A DNA stretch of 64,000 nucleotides from Gilliamella sp. wkB112. Lineage in GTDB: Bacteria > Pseudomonadota > Gammaproteobacteria > Enterobacterales > Orbaceae. Made by a program: the position numbers and the translations under genes. The notes below the pieces were generated by a model that worked only from the letters and a program-made list of their open reading frames with translations, did no database searches and had not been told where the DNA came from. The DNA lies in NCBI RefSeq assembly GCF_001690685.1, contig NZ_LZGL01000013.1:1-64000 (forward strand). The letters are read 5' to 3'. Below, piece by piece: positions 19,334 through 28,979 of this stretch (positions are counted from its first letter, which is position 1; every line of letters begins with the position of its first letter).

Positions 19334-20167
19334 TTAATTTAAAATAGAATTGATACTATCATTGATAGCCTTCTCAACATCTGAGGCCGTCCAGCTATCT
19401 AATGTGGAAGAGAATGGTTCAAAGGCATAAATACCTTTATAGCCTAATTTTTCAAGCTGAACGACTTGCTCTTTTGATTTTAGTACATCTTTTGGTGACA
19501 TCATTAAACGTTCTTCATCAGTTAACTGCTCAACAGGACGAGTATCTTCTACTGCGGATAAGTGAACTAAACCTATTTTATTGACATCAACAGTCAAATC
19601 AAATGGTTCAACAGGCAAGCACGCTAAATGGTGATGGAAAGTATCTAAAACAAGCTTGAATGGTGATTTAACGGTATCAATTAATTTACTCGCTAAGTTA
19701 TAAGAACGTAGTGAACTAATAGGGAATCCTAGCGGTTCAACTAAACCTTGAATGCCATATTTAGCAAATAATTCAGTAAAGTATTTAATAGAGTTTGCGG
19801 TATCAACTTCACGTTCACCAAAAGAACGCGTATCTGTTTCGTTATATGGGCACATAATGATGGCTTTACAGTTTACTTTTTTGGCGATATCTAACATCTC
19901 TTCTGCTTTTTTGGTTAAATCCGCTCTAGCTGAAGGTAAATTAAATGGATAAAGTGCGTTAATAGTTACGACTTCTAAACCATATTTTTTAGTTAATGCA
20001 TTAAACTGATCTACTGTTAAATCATCTAAAATCTTGCCACTTGGCATATCATTACGTATTTCAACTTTATTTAGTCCACATTTTTGAACAACTTTGAAAA
20101 AGTCTTCAATACTTAGTCCTGGCGCAATTTTGCGGTTTATGCAAAATCGATTTTTATCAATTTTCAT
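19334..20167 (-). CDS. iolI: Inosose isomerase-like TIM-barrel protein
   Basis: A 277-residue xylose-isomerase-like protein resembling B. subtilis IolI, which interconverts inosose isomers and so lets D-chiro-inositol enter the pathway. Shared features are VEIRNDMP, the VTINALYPFN strand, EPLGFP, VLDTFHHHLA, HLSAVEDTRP and AFEPFS. The ATG at 20167 is seven bases after AGGAG and gives the family-like N-terminus; the frame is open 57 bases further upstream but without a ribosome-binding site. It is in the operon between the permease and iolG. A general sugar-phosphate isomerase role cannot be excluded. Confidence 0.83.
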   Translation of the reverse strand: MKIDKNRFCINRKIAPGLSIEDFFKVVQKCGLNKVEIRNDMPSGKILDDLTVDQFNALTKKYGLEVVTINALYPFNLPSARADLTKKAEEMLDIAKKVNCKAIIMCPYNETDTRSFGEREVDTANSIKYFTELFAKYGIQGLVEPLGFPISSLRSYNLASKLIDTVKSPFKLVLDTFHHHLACLPVEPFDLTVDVNKIGLVHLSAVEDTRPVEQLTDEERLMMSPKDVLKSKEQVVQLEKLGYKGIYAFEPFSSTLDSWTASDVEKAINDSINSILN

Positions 20168-20248
20168 GATTTTCTCCTTAGTTAATATTCTTTCAATATC
20201 AAATTTTATTAAATACAAACACAATTGATTAAAATTATTAAATTCATT

Positions 20249-21682
20249 TTAGTTTTTACTAAATTTTTCTCTAAAATACTGTTCAATTTGTTCCAAACTT
20301 CGTCCTTTTGTTTCAGGAATAAATTTGATAACAAAAATTGCACCTAAAATGCCAATTAAAGCAAAACATAAAAATGCACCAGCTAATCCTAACGAACTTA
20401 GTAATGTAGGAAACACTAAAGCTATGATGAAGTTAGTGCACCATAAACCAAAAACTGAAGCTCCCATACATAATCCACGAATACGCATAGGGAATATTTC
20501 AGATAGTAATAACCATGTTACTGGAGATAGTGCTCCTTGCTGAAAACATAAAAACATCAACATCCCTAATAAAACCAGGTAACTACGTATTAAGTTTGGT
20601 TCGCCAGTAATGGTTAATTCAGGTAAAAAGAAACAAATACCCGTGATGAAAAATAAGCAACATGTACAACCAATTTGACCAACTAATACTAATGAGCGGC
20701 GGCCAATAAATCCTAATAGCCATATTCCAACTAATGTCATAACAACTGAAATAACTCCATTAGCAATAGTACAAAATAATGCGGCATTAGTGCTCATTCC
20801 ACTTGAAGTTAAAGTCATTGGAGCATAATACATAATGGCATTGATCCCTGTTAGTTGTTGAATCATTGCAATTCCGATTCCTAGTAAAAATATTTTCAGT
20901 ATCCATGGCGTTGCTAAATCTTTGAAAGTACCTTTTTGATTTTTTTCGGATTCTAGTGTTTCTTCAATTTCTAACATTTCCCAAACAACGTCATCTTTAG
21001 AACGTGTTTTTTCTAAAACACTACGTGCATTTGCTAATTTCCCCCACATTGCATACCAACGAGGAGTGTCTGGCATCCAATACATACCAATAAATAATAA
21101 AACGGCTGGAATACATGCAATGGCTAACATATACCGCCATGTTGTTTCCCCTCCATAAAAAGTATCAAACATATAGTTAGAGATATAAGCAAGTAATTGG
21201 CCTGTAACTATCATTAATTCTTGCATAGTCACCAATTGACCACGTCGATTAGCAGGTGCAATTTCAGCTATATAAACAGGAACTACTGCTGCGGCCCCTC
21301 CAACACCTAAACCTAGTGTAATTCTTGATAAAAGCATAACTTCTAAATTAGGAGCGAGTGCACAACCAATTGCACCAATAAAGAACAGAACAGATAAATA
21401 AAGAATGACGGTTCGACGACCTAATCTATCTGATAAGCGACCAGAACACATTGCACCTATAGCTGCACCAAAGAGTAGAGAACTAGTTACTAACCCAGTT
21501 GTAAAAGGAGTTAATCCTAATTCAACATTGATAAATAATAATGCTCCGGCAATCACACCTGTATCGTAACCAAATAATAGCCCTCCTAATGTTGCAATTA
21601 CTGCAACAATTTTAACAAAGGGTTCCATTTTGGTAGGGCTATTTGGGCCTGAAGCTGGATTTTTTGAAACATAATTTTCCAT
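20249..21682 (-). CDS. iolT: MFS sugar porter, probable myo-inositol transporter IolT
   Basis: A 477-residue sugar-porter permease with about twelve predicted helices in the inner membrane. Motifs: GGLLFGYDTGVIAGAL in helix 1, RLSDRLGRR between helices 2 and 3, PDTPRW after helix 6, the substrate-site motif QQLTGINAIMYY, and PETKGRS at the C-terminus. It resembles the IolT proton-coupled inositol carriers of Bacillus and Salmonella more than the permease at 3489 does. The ATG at 21682 has AGAGG upstream; the ATG at 21703 has none. First gene of the transporter-iolI-iolG-iolE operon. Confidence 0.85.
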   Translation of the reverse strand: MENYVSKNPASGPNSPTKMEPFVKIVAVIATLGGLLFGYDTGVIAGALLFINVELGLTPFTTGLVTSSLLFGAAIGAMCSGRLSDRLGRRTVILYLSVLFFIGAIGCALAPNLEVMLLSRITLGLGVGGAAAVVPVYIAEIAPANRRGQLVTMQELMIVTGQLLAYISNYMFDTFYGGETTWRYMLAIACIPAVLLFIGMYWMPDTPRWYAMWGKLANARSVLEKTRSKDDVVWEMLEIEETLESEKNQKGTFKDLATPWILKIFLLGIGIAMIQQLTGINAIMYYAPMTLTSSGMSTNAALFCTIANGVISVVMTLVGIWLLGFIGRRSLVLVGQIGCTCCLFFITGICFFLPELTITGEPNLIRSYLVLLGMLMFLCFQQGALSPVTWLLLSEIFPMRIRGLCMGASVFGLWCTNFIIALVFPTLLSSLGLAGAFLCFALIGILGAIFVIKFIPETKGRSLEQIEQYFREKFSKN

Positions 21683-22223
21683 ACTATTTATACCTCTTTT
21701 CATTAGATATTATCGATTACATAGTCAGATAAATTCCTATCAAATAAGTCTTATTTAATAAGCAGATAACTAACTATCGTTATTCTCACAACTCTAATGT
21801 TTTCTTGACCTTTATACTAAAAAATAAATAGATAAATCGCGCGATATATTTGGACATATTTTGGTTTTATATGGCTAAATTGAAGGCACTAAAAAGTTAA
21901 AGTTCACATTTTTAATATAAAAAACTATTGATATTAAAATTGAACAGTTTTAGTAGGACTTATAGTAAATAGTTTTATGAAATTTAAATGTCAACTATTT
22001 AATAAATAGAAATATATATTTCTATTTATTATTTAAGCTAAATATCATCTTAGTTTGATGATGTAATGTTATTTAATTAATTTATTGAAATTTAGTGTTT
22101 TTTAAATTTATATTAAAATATTAAACATAACTGTTGATGAAATTTATTATTCATAATAATATTAAATGAAATTAATATTTCATTTAATTGCAATGTACAT
22201 CGCTTTAATAGGGAAACATTATT
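21683..22223. promoter_or_regulatory. Divergent intergenic region between iolT and gntP-type genes
   Basis: About 540 bp, AT-rich, no protein-like frame. It must carry the promoters for the minus-strand iolT operon and the plus-strand permease/dehydrogenase pair. No operator stands out by eye. Confidence 0.45.
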
Positions 22224-23573
22224 ATGGATTTTTTTGGTATTTTTTTATCATTAGTTTTGCTTATTATTTTGGTCTATAGAGGTGTTTCAATTTTGATTGT
22301 TTCGCCATTAATGGCTATGTTAGCGGTTTTGTTTAGTAATGATATGCCAATACTTATGGCATGGACAGGCCCTTTAATGACCGCAACTGCTGGATTTATT
22401 CGTGATTATTTTCCAGTGTTTTTGGTCGGAGCAATATTTGGTTTACTAATGAGTAACAGTGGAAGTGCTAAAATAATTGCGTTATGGATCTTGAAATTTA
22501 TTGGTGCAAAGCATGCATGTATGGCAGTTGTTATAGCTTCCTTTTTACTTGTGTATGGTGGGGTATCTGTTTTTGTAGTTGTTTTCGCTGTATTACCGAT
22601 TGCTGAAAATATATTCTTAGCAAATAATATGCCTCGTAGGTTAATTCCGGCAACAATTTTAGCTGGTGCTATGCCTGCTTATTCAGCACCAGGTGCAGCT
22701 CAATTTATAAATACTATTCCTATTCCTTTTTTTGATACTACAATTTATTCGGGGTTCATTACTGGCACGATTGCTACATTTTTCTGGATTATTATCTCTA
22801 TTATCTATATGGGATATCAAGTCAAAAAGTCTCATAAATTTTGTGGGGAAGCATTAACGCAAACAATAAACGATACAGAAAATTTATCCGGAAAAAAGAC
22901 TCCTTCAACGTTATTGGCCCTGACTCCAATTTTATTAGTAATAATACTAAACTACATCTTTACTATTATGTTTGAACAGCCACAGGTAAAAAACTACTTT
23001 GCTCCATTTGGTGGAGTTCAGGGAATTTGGCCTATCACAATTTCTCTATCAATTACTATTGTGATCATGTTGTTATTGTTAAGACATTATTTATCTCAAC
23101 CATTAAAAGATCTTTCGAAAGGTGCTTCTGACTCTTTATTACCTATTTTTAATACTGCGATCCAAGTTGGATATGGTGGTGTTATCAAACAGCTTAGCGC
23201 CTTTGCTACTATCAAATTAACTTTGCTGGCTTTAGCAGGACCTAAATTAATTTTAATGACTTTTATTGCAGCGATGATAGCAGGAATGGTAGGTTCTGCT
23301 TCAGGTGGTACAGGCATTGTAATGCAAGTATTTAGTACGGAATTTATCCAAATTGCACAACTATATGATTTGTCAAAAGACAATATGCATCGAGTAATTA
23401 TTTTTGGTGCAAATATTTTAGGTACTTTACCTCATTCGGGTTTAATTATTACTTTACTAGGAATATGTGGTCTCACTCACAGGGAAAGTTATAAACAAAT
23501 TTTTGTTATTTCAGTAGTATTTCCTTTTTTAGCGACCCTAATATTGCTATTAGGCGTTTATATCGGTTTATAA
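22224..23573 (+). CDS. GntP-family permease
   Basis: A 449-residue hydrophobic protein of the GntP family (gluconate and related hydroxy-acid:proton symporters), inner membrane, with a dozen or so helices. The family segments LVYGGVSVFVVVFAVLP, PAYSAPGAAQ and the C-terminal half with GSASGGTGI are visible. It is followed after 24 bp by an iron-dependent alcohol dehydrogenase on the same strand, and both lie between the iol operons and an RpiR-type regulator. Substrate unknown: a sugar acid, or a short hydroxy acid linked to inositol fermentation, are both possible. Confidence 0.85.
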   Translation: MDFFGIFLSLVLLIILVYRGVSILIVSPLMAMLAVLFSNDMPILMAWTGPLMTATAGFIRDYFPVFLVGAIFGLLMSNSGSAKIIALWILKFIGAKHACMAVVIASFLLVYGGVSVFVVVFAVLPIAENIFLANNMPRRLIPATILAGAMPAYSAPGAAQFINTIPIPFFDTTIYSGFITGTIATFFWIIISIIYMGYQVKKSHKFCGEALTQTINDTENLSGKKTPSTLLALTPILLVIILNYIFTIMFEQPQVKNYFAPFGGVQGIWPITISLSITIVIMLLLLRHYLSQPLKDLSKGASDSLLPIFNTAIQVGYGGVIKQLSAFATIKLTLLALAGPKLILMTFIAAMIAGMVGSASGGTGIVMQVFSTEFIQIAQLYDLSKDNMHRVIIFGANILGTLPHSGLIITLLGICGLTHRESYKQIFVISVVFPFLATLILLLGVYIGL

Positions 23574-23597
23574 ATTTAATTTTTTAAAGGAGTTATT

Positions 23598-24758
23598 ATG
23601 AGTTACAATATTATCCTTCCTAGAATTGTTCATTTAGGAAAAGGTTCTGTAAACCAATTAATTGAGGTGCTTAAAACATTAAAAGTTTCACATCCATTGA
23701 TTGTTACTGATAAAATTATGGTGCAATTAGGATATGTTTCTCGGTTAGAAAAAATCCTGCAAGAAAAAAACATTACCTATGGTATTTATTCTGATACTAT
23801 ACCAGAACCAACGGCCGCATCTATTACTGCAGGTATTAAACAAGCTCAAGAACACAAATTTGATTCCATTATTGCAATTGGTGGTGGAAGTGTTATCGAT
23901 AGTGCTAAAGCAATTTCTTTTGTTGCAAAATATGGAGGTAATATTGGTGATTATAAATTTCCATTTATTGTGAAATTTTCTGGGTTACCACTTATTGCTA
24001 TTCCGACAACTGCAGGGACAGGTTCTGAAGCTACACAAGCAACAGTTATAACAGATCAAAAGAATAATGAAAAAATGTTGTGTATGGGAAACGGTTTTGT
24101 ACCGGTAGCTGCATTGGTGGATTATGAATTAACCATCACAGTTCCTCAAAGAGCAACAGCGGATAGTGGTTTAGATGCTTTGACGCATGCAATCGAAGCT
24201 TATGTTAGTCGAAAGGCTAATCCATTTACTGATATACAAGCTTTAGCTGCTATGAAATTGGTAGCTAGAAATCTACGTATTGTATATAACAATCCTAAAA
24301 ATATAGCTGCGCGAGAGGCAATGATGCTTGGTTCTCATCTTGCAGGAATTGCTTTTACTAATGCTTCAGTTGCTTTAGTTCACGGGATGAGTCGACCTAT
24401 TGGCGCTCATTTTCATGTTCCACATGGATTGTCTAATGCTATGTTGTTACCAACAATTACTGAATATAGTTTTCCTGAAGCAAAACAGCGTTATGCAATT
24501 TGTGCTAGGACGATTGGTGTGGCAACTGAAGAGGATTCCGACGAAATAGCATGCCAAAACTTAGTTAAAGAACTTAAAGTATTGAATCAAGATTTAAATG
24601 TGCCAACACTTAAGGAGTTTGGTGTAAATCAGATAGAATATGAAGCTTTATTACCTATCATGGCAAAACAAGCTATTGATTCAGGTTCTCCTGCAAACAA
24701 TCCTCGTCAAGCATCATTAGTGGAACTTGTTGAATTATACCGGGCTGTTTATCAATAA
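23598..24758 (+). CDS. Iron-containing alcohol dehydrogenase
   Basis: A 386-residue group III (iron-type) alcohol dehydrogenase. The NAD site is GGGSVIDSAKA near residue 96 and PTTAGTGSEAT follows; the metal ligands are expected in DSGLDALTHAIE (Asp and His) and in LVHGMSRPIGAHFHVPHG (two His), all present. It is co-transcribed with the GntP permease upstream. The family includes 1,3-propanediol, lactaldehyde and hydroxy-acid semialdehyde reductases. Since the window lacks iolA, reduction of malonic semialdehyde to 3-hydroxypropionate is an attractive but unproven role. Confidence 0.85.
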   Translation: MSYNIILPRIVHLGKGSVNQLIEVLKTLKVSHPLIVTDKIMVQLGYVSRLEKILQEKNITYGIYSDTIPEPTAASITAGIKQAQEHKFDSIIAIGGGSVIDSAKAISFVAKYGGNIGDYKFPFIVKFSGLPLIAIPTTAGTGSEATQATVITDQKNNEKMLCMGNGFVPVAALVDYELTITVPQRATADSGLDALTHAIEAYVSRKANPFTDIQALAAMKLVARNLRIVYNNPKNIAAREAMMLGSHLAGIAFTNASVALVHGMSRPIGAHFHVPHGLSNAMLLPTITEYSFPEAKQRYAICARTIGVATEEDSDEIACQNLVKELKVLNQDLNVPTLKEFGVNQIEYEALLPIMAKQAIDSGSPANNPRQASLVELVELYRAVYQ

Positions 24759-24801
24759 ATTGAATTGTTTTGTTAAATTCAGAAGTTAATATTTAGTTTA
24801 G

Positions 24802-24832
24802 ATGGCATTTGTTGGAAGACTCTGCAATGCCA
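24802..24832 (+). terminator. Hairpin after the alcohol dehydrogenase
   Basis: An 8-bp stem ATGGCATT / AATGCCAT with a 15-nt loop lies about 45 bp after the stop. No good U-tract follows, so termination is only suggested. Confidence 0.35.
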
Positions 24833-25047
24833 TTATAAAAAAATGTAATACTACTAAAATCAAACCATAGTTTGATGCAGTATATTATTCAATACATTGC
24901 TCGGAATGAAATATTAAAAAATGAATAATTTTAACAAAAATTTAAGAATATAAAGTATATTTTTTTATGTCATTACATTATAAATATAGAATAGAATATA
25001 TATTTTGGATTAGAATAATAATCTTAAATTTTTGAGACTGTTTAATC

Positions 25048-25896
25048 ATGAAAAATAATGACCCTAAAAAACAATTAACTGAATTAAAAGATACTATTCT
25101 TGCTCGTTACGATAAACTAAGTAAACGTCTCAAACAAGTTGCTAGATATTTGCTTGATAATAGTAATAATGTTGCAATCGATACAGCATCTTCAATTGCT
25201 GAAAAATTAAACATACCGCCCTCGACGCTTATTCGTTTTGCAAATGAATTTGGCTTTAATGGTTTTAACGAAATAAAGCAAATATTTCGCCAATATTATA
25301 TGGAAAATACTGCTAATTATACTGAACGTGCTCGTTTACTCCGCTCCTCAAGTGATGACATTTTAGAAAACCCCAACGATATTTTAAAAATATCTTCTAT
25401 TGTTAATAGCCAAGCATTAAATCAATTACAGTCGTACGTTACAAATGAGCAATTAGATAATGCAATAAATTTAATAAAGCAAGCAGAAAATATTTATGTT
25501 ATTGGAGTGCGTCGTTCATTTAGTTTGGCTGTTTACGTGGTTTATGCATTGCGTCATTTAGGGATAAAAGCTAATCTCTTGGATGGTCTTGGTGGAATGT
25601 ATATAGAGCAATTAAACATGTGTACAAATAAAGATACGATTATCACTATAAGTTATGCCCCATACGCATCAGAAGTACTAGATATCATTAATGAAGGGAC
25701 AAAACTAGGGGCAAAACTTCTTACAATTACGGATAGTCAGGTTAGTCCATTAGTCGCTTTCAGTGATGTTAATTTTATAGTTAGAGAAGCTCAATTAAAT
25801 GGATTCCGTTCGCAAATTGCCTCAATGAGTTTAATCCAGTCATTGATTATTACTCTAGCTCTAGATAGTGCTAATAATCAAAAATTACATAAATAG
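25048..25896 (+). CDS. RpiR/MurR-family regulator, possible IolR
   Basis: A 282-residue regulator with an N-terminal HTH_6 domain (about 15-90; LSKRLKQVARYLLD, PPSTLIRFANEFGFNGFNE) and a C-terminal SIS sugar-phosphate-binding domain (about 130-260; YVIGVRRSF, ISYAPYASEVLD). In Salmonella the iol repressor IolR belongs to this family, and the N-terminal domain here resembles that type. Its place at the end of the iol island supports a repressor responding to a phosphorylated intermediate. This is inference; it could instead govern only the gntP/alcohol-dehydrogenase pair. Confidence 0.85.
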   Translation: MKNNDPKKQLTELKDTILARYDKLSKRLKQVARYLLDNSNNVAIDTASSIAEKLNIPPSTLIRFANEFGFNGFNEIKQIFRQYYMENTANYTERARLLRSSSDDILENPNDILKISSIVNSQALNQLQSYVTNEQLDNAINLIKQAENIYVIGVRRSFSLAVYVVYALRHLGIKANLLDGLGGMYIEQLNMCTNKDTIITISYAPYASEVLDIINEGTKLGAKLLTITDSQVSPLVAFSDVNFIVREAQLNGFRSQIASMSLIQSLIITLALDSANNQKLHK

Positions 25897-26041
25897 TCTC
25901 ATTAGACCTAACTTATTTATTATTAAAGCAAATATATTTTTTATATAAATAAGTTTACCTCTCGTGAATTAATTACCATAAATTTATCAATTAATAAATA
26001 GTCTCTAAGTTCAATCTAGAAGATTAAATAGCGTGATTATG

Positions 26042-26803
26042 TTAATAAATTAATTGAACTCCATTTTGTTTACAGAAAGAAACATAGTTTTCAGGAGGGC
26101 GCTCGGAAGTAATGATGCCTTTAATATCTGAAAGTTGAGCATATGTTAATAATGTTGAACTATCAAACTTTGAAATATCAACTAATAAGTACGCACTATT
26201 TGCTCTTGCAATGATTTTTTTCTTAATTTCGAATTCTTGAACATCTGAATTGGTAAGCCCATTTTCAATAGAAACAGCTGTGGCAGCCATAAATGCTTTA
26301 TTAATATTATATTTATCAATAAGATGTACCGTATCATTACCAACAAAAGATCTAGTGGAACTTTTATAAAAGTTACCTAACGTAATTAAATTAATATCCG
26401 ATCTGTAATCAGCTATATAATTAATAATATCTAAATTATTTGTAAGAACTGTTAATTTAGTAACTCCCTTAGGTAAAAATTTAAGAAGTTCTCTAACTGT
26501 GGTTCCAGAGTCTATGAAAATTAGCTCATTGGAGTTAATAAATTCTGCAGCTTTTTCCGCTATCGATGATTTTTCTTTTTTATTTATAATATCTCGATTT
26601 TCAAATGGAATTACTTGTTGGTTTTGTGTTAATGAAGTTACTCCACCATAAATTTTTTGTACTCTATTTTGAATAAGCAAAGTATTTATATCTCGTCTTA
26701 AAGTACTAATTGAGATATTAAAATGATTACATAACTCTTCCATAGAGCATACACCCACCGATTGAATATAATAATCAATTAAATTTATTCTTTTTTCTTT
26801 CAT
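26042..26803 (-). CDS. DeoR-family transcriptional regulator
   Basis: A 253-residue DeoR-type repressor: N-terminal HTH_DeoR (about residues 1-58; FNISISTLRRDINTL) and a C-terminal sensor domain (IDSGTTVRELLKFLP near residue 97, then TNNLDI, and the TNSDVQEFEIKK segment). It stands alone, divergent from a DHA2-type efflux pump across a 400-bp AT-rich gap. DeoR proteins of this kind respond to sugar phosphates. It is a distant paralogue of the regulator at 28980. Target not identifiable from the window. Confidence 0.87.
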   Translation of the reverse strand: MKEKRINLIDYYIQSVGVCSMEELCNHFNISISTLRRDINTLLIQNRVQKIYGGVTSLTQNQQVIPFENRDIINKKEKSSIAEKAAEFINSNELIFIDSGTTVRELLKFLPKGVTKLTVLTNNLDIINYIADYRSDINLITLGNFYKSSTRSFVGNDTVHLIDKYNINKAFMAATAVSIENGLTNSDVQEFEIKKKIIARANSAYLLVDISKFDSSTLLTYAQLSDIKGIITSERPPENYVSFCKQNGVQLIY

Positions 26804-27204
26804 ATTAATTTAACCTTATTGGGAACACTCCCCAAAATTTTTGTAATTCTAATGAAAATCTATTAGCTTCTAACATATTTTGATTTAATCAAAAGTAGAA
26901 TAAATACTCAAATCTATTTAATAGACTGACATTAATTAATATCCTAAAAATAAGTAAAATAATAGCACGCCTACTGTATTTGTTAAAACATATCAAAAAT
27001 AGCTCAAAACAATTCATTAAAATAATTTAAAATTTTACAAAAAATCAATTAAATAATCTATTTAATTATTATATTACTTTTAAAATCTATTTTATTTCAT
27101 TAAAATTGAGTTAACATTTATTCAAAATATTGCCATTATATTATCTTAAAATTAACTTAATTATTACTATAAATTTAAAAGAATTGGTAAAGGTTATCAT
27201 CACG
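26804..27204. promoter_or_regulatory. Divergent intergenic region deoR / DHA2 pump
   Basis: About 400 bp of AT-rich DNA with no protein-like frame. It should hold promoters for both divergent neighbours; no operator could be picked out reliably. Confidence 0.4.
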
Positions 27205-28626
27205 ATGCAACATTACATATCATGTTCCAATAGTTATAATATTGGAAAAATAGCTATTTTAATTGCTGCAACATCGTTTATGGAAAACTTAGATGCTACA
27301 GTAATAACTACTTCTTTACCTGTAATTGCAGAAAGTTTTTCTGTGCAACCTCAAGATCTATCCATTGGTGTAAGCGCTTATATATTAGCGTTAGTCGTCA
27401 GCTTACCCGCTAGTGGTTGGATGATTCAACGTTTTACTGCAAGACGTGTTTTTACTTGTGCTATACTCTTTTTTAGTTTGGCTTCATTATTATGTGCATT
27501 ATCTAATACATTAATACATTTTGTCTGTGCGCGTTTATTACAAGGTTTTTCGGCTTCAATGATGGTACCAGTTGGGAGAACAGTAGTATTAAAAAGTACA
27601 GAAAAAAATAATTTAATAAATATTATTTCAATATTAGTTTGGCCGGGACTAATTGCTCCTGTAGTAGGTCCTTTGATTGGTGGTATTATTTCACAATATT
27701 TATCTTGGCCTTGGATCTTTTTATTAAATATACCGTTAGGAGTAATGGCTTTCTTTTTTGCTTTAAAATTGATTCCGAGAGAGCTTATTGACGAACAGCC
27801 GTTTGATTGGTTAGGTTTTTTTAGTTTAGGAATAGGTTTATTACTGTTTGTTTATGGTTTAGAGTCTGTTTCCAAACCTAATGCCGAATTAGGTTTAAAT
27901 TTATTAATTATTTTGGCAGGAATGACATTTCTTATTTTGTCTGTTTATCATCTTAAGCATACTAAATATCCTTTATTCAATTTAATCGTTTTAACAAAAA
28001 GAACATTTAGATCAGCAACAATTAGTGGTTCATTATTTCGTATAACCTTAAATAGTGCACCATTTTTATTACCTTTAATGTTTCAAATTTCATTCAATTG
28101 GAGTGCTATTAAGGCTGGTTCATTATTATTAGTGTTATTTACAGGTAATATATTGATGAAAACTTTAACAACAAAAATCATACATTGTTTTGGTTTTAAA
28201 AAAGTTTTGCTTATAAATGGAGCATGTATTGTATTAAGTTTTTTGTTGTATGCTTCTTTTTCTCCTGATGATTCTTTAATCTGGATTATATGTGTATTAT
28301 TGTTTTCTGGGGCAGCTCGTTCTTTACAGTTTACAGCTCTAAATACAATGACATTTGCTGAAATAAAGAGTCAAGATATGGCTAGTGCCAATGTTGTCGA
28401 TAGTGAATTCCAACAAATTAGTAATGTTTTGGCGATTGTGTTTGCTGCATTGTTTCTTTATTTAGCTAGTTTACTTCACGCAAATGATGGAATTAACTTA
28501 ATAAGAGAAGATTTTCAATTATGCTTCATTTTTATTTGTACATTACCACTAATTGCACTTTTTAATTTTTCTACTTTACCTAGTAATGTCGGAACGAACG
28601 TTAGTGGCTATCGAAATAATGCTTAA
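27205..28626 (+). CDS. MFS efflux pump, DHA2 (MdtD/EmrB-like) family
   Basis: A 473-residue major-facilitator drug:proton antiporter with about fourteen predicted helices. Motifs: MENLDATVITTSLP in helix 1, ASGWMIQRF with RR following (loop 2-3), RLLQGFSASMMVPVGR in helix 4, and GPLIGG in helix 5, all as in MdtD/EmrB proteins. I prefer ATG 27205 because homology begins just after it; the frame stays open upstream to a TTG at 27130 that would add 25 unlikely residues. Substrate unknown, export of a toxic small molecule inferred from family. Confidence 0.83.
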   Translation: MQHYISCSNSYNIGKIAILIAATSFMENLDATVITTSLPVIAESFSVQPQDLSIGVSAYILALVVSLPASGWMIQRFTARRVFTCAILFFSLASLLCALSNTLIHFVCARLLQGFSASMMVPVGRTVVLKSTEKNNLINIISILVWPGLIAPVVGPLIGGIISQYLSWPWIFLLNIPLGVMAFFFALKLIPRELIDEQPFDWLGFFSLGIGLLLFVYGLESVSKPNAELGLNLLIILAGMTFLILSVYHLKHTKYPLFNLIVLTKRTFRSATISGSLFRITLNSAPFLLPLMFQISFNWSAIKAGSLLLVLFTGNILMKTLTTKIIHCFGFKKVLLINGACIVLSFLLYASFSPDDSLIWIICVLLFSGAARSLQFTALNTMTFAEIKSQDMASANVVDSEFQQISNVLAIVFAALFLYLASLLHANDGINLIREDFQLCFIFICTLPLIALFNFSTLPSNVGTNVSGYRNNA

Positions 28627-28691
28627 CTAAAAAGAATTTCATAGTATTAATATTAGTCCATACGATTAAAGAAAATTATTATTTTACTTCT

Positions 28692-28932
28692 AACGATCTC
28701 TTGAATCTTTCAATCAGGAGAGCAAGTAATAGTAAGTTTCTATCTGCGCTCTAGGGATATTTTATAATTTGTTATTAAAATTTCTCTAATTATATTAAGT
28801 TCTGACCATTTCACTAAGTTAGTTACAATTAACAATTGCCATTTAATAGCAGGCAATGAGTGTGATTTATTATCTGCTATAGATAAAATTTACCAAAACT
28901 GGAATTATTTAGTAGAAAAAATGATAAGTTAA
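28692..28932 (+). pseudogene. Decayed C-terminal remnant of a GntR/FCD-type regulator
   Basis: Translation from 28692 gives NDLLNLSIRRASNSKFLSAL and then a stop. This fits the FCD-domain helix pattern D-x-x-F-H-x-x-I-x-x-AS-x-N-x-x-L, with the two usual aromatic/His positions replaced. A second frame ending at 28932 reads a helical stretch (SAIDKIYQNWNYLVEKM) that would fit the domain's last helices. No N-terminal winged-helix domain remains. The match is by eye and short, so the family call is tentative. Confidence 0.4.
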
Positions 28933-28979
28933 TTTTTTACTTTTACACAATTAGCAAATTATTTATTAATGTAAACTAG

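Noticed and set aside
23096-23383. Antisense frame of 95 codons within the GntP permease gene
   Set aside because: Fully contained in a strong membrane-protein gene; the translation looks like a reverse-strand shadow.
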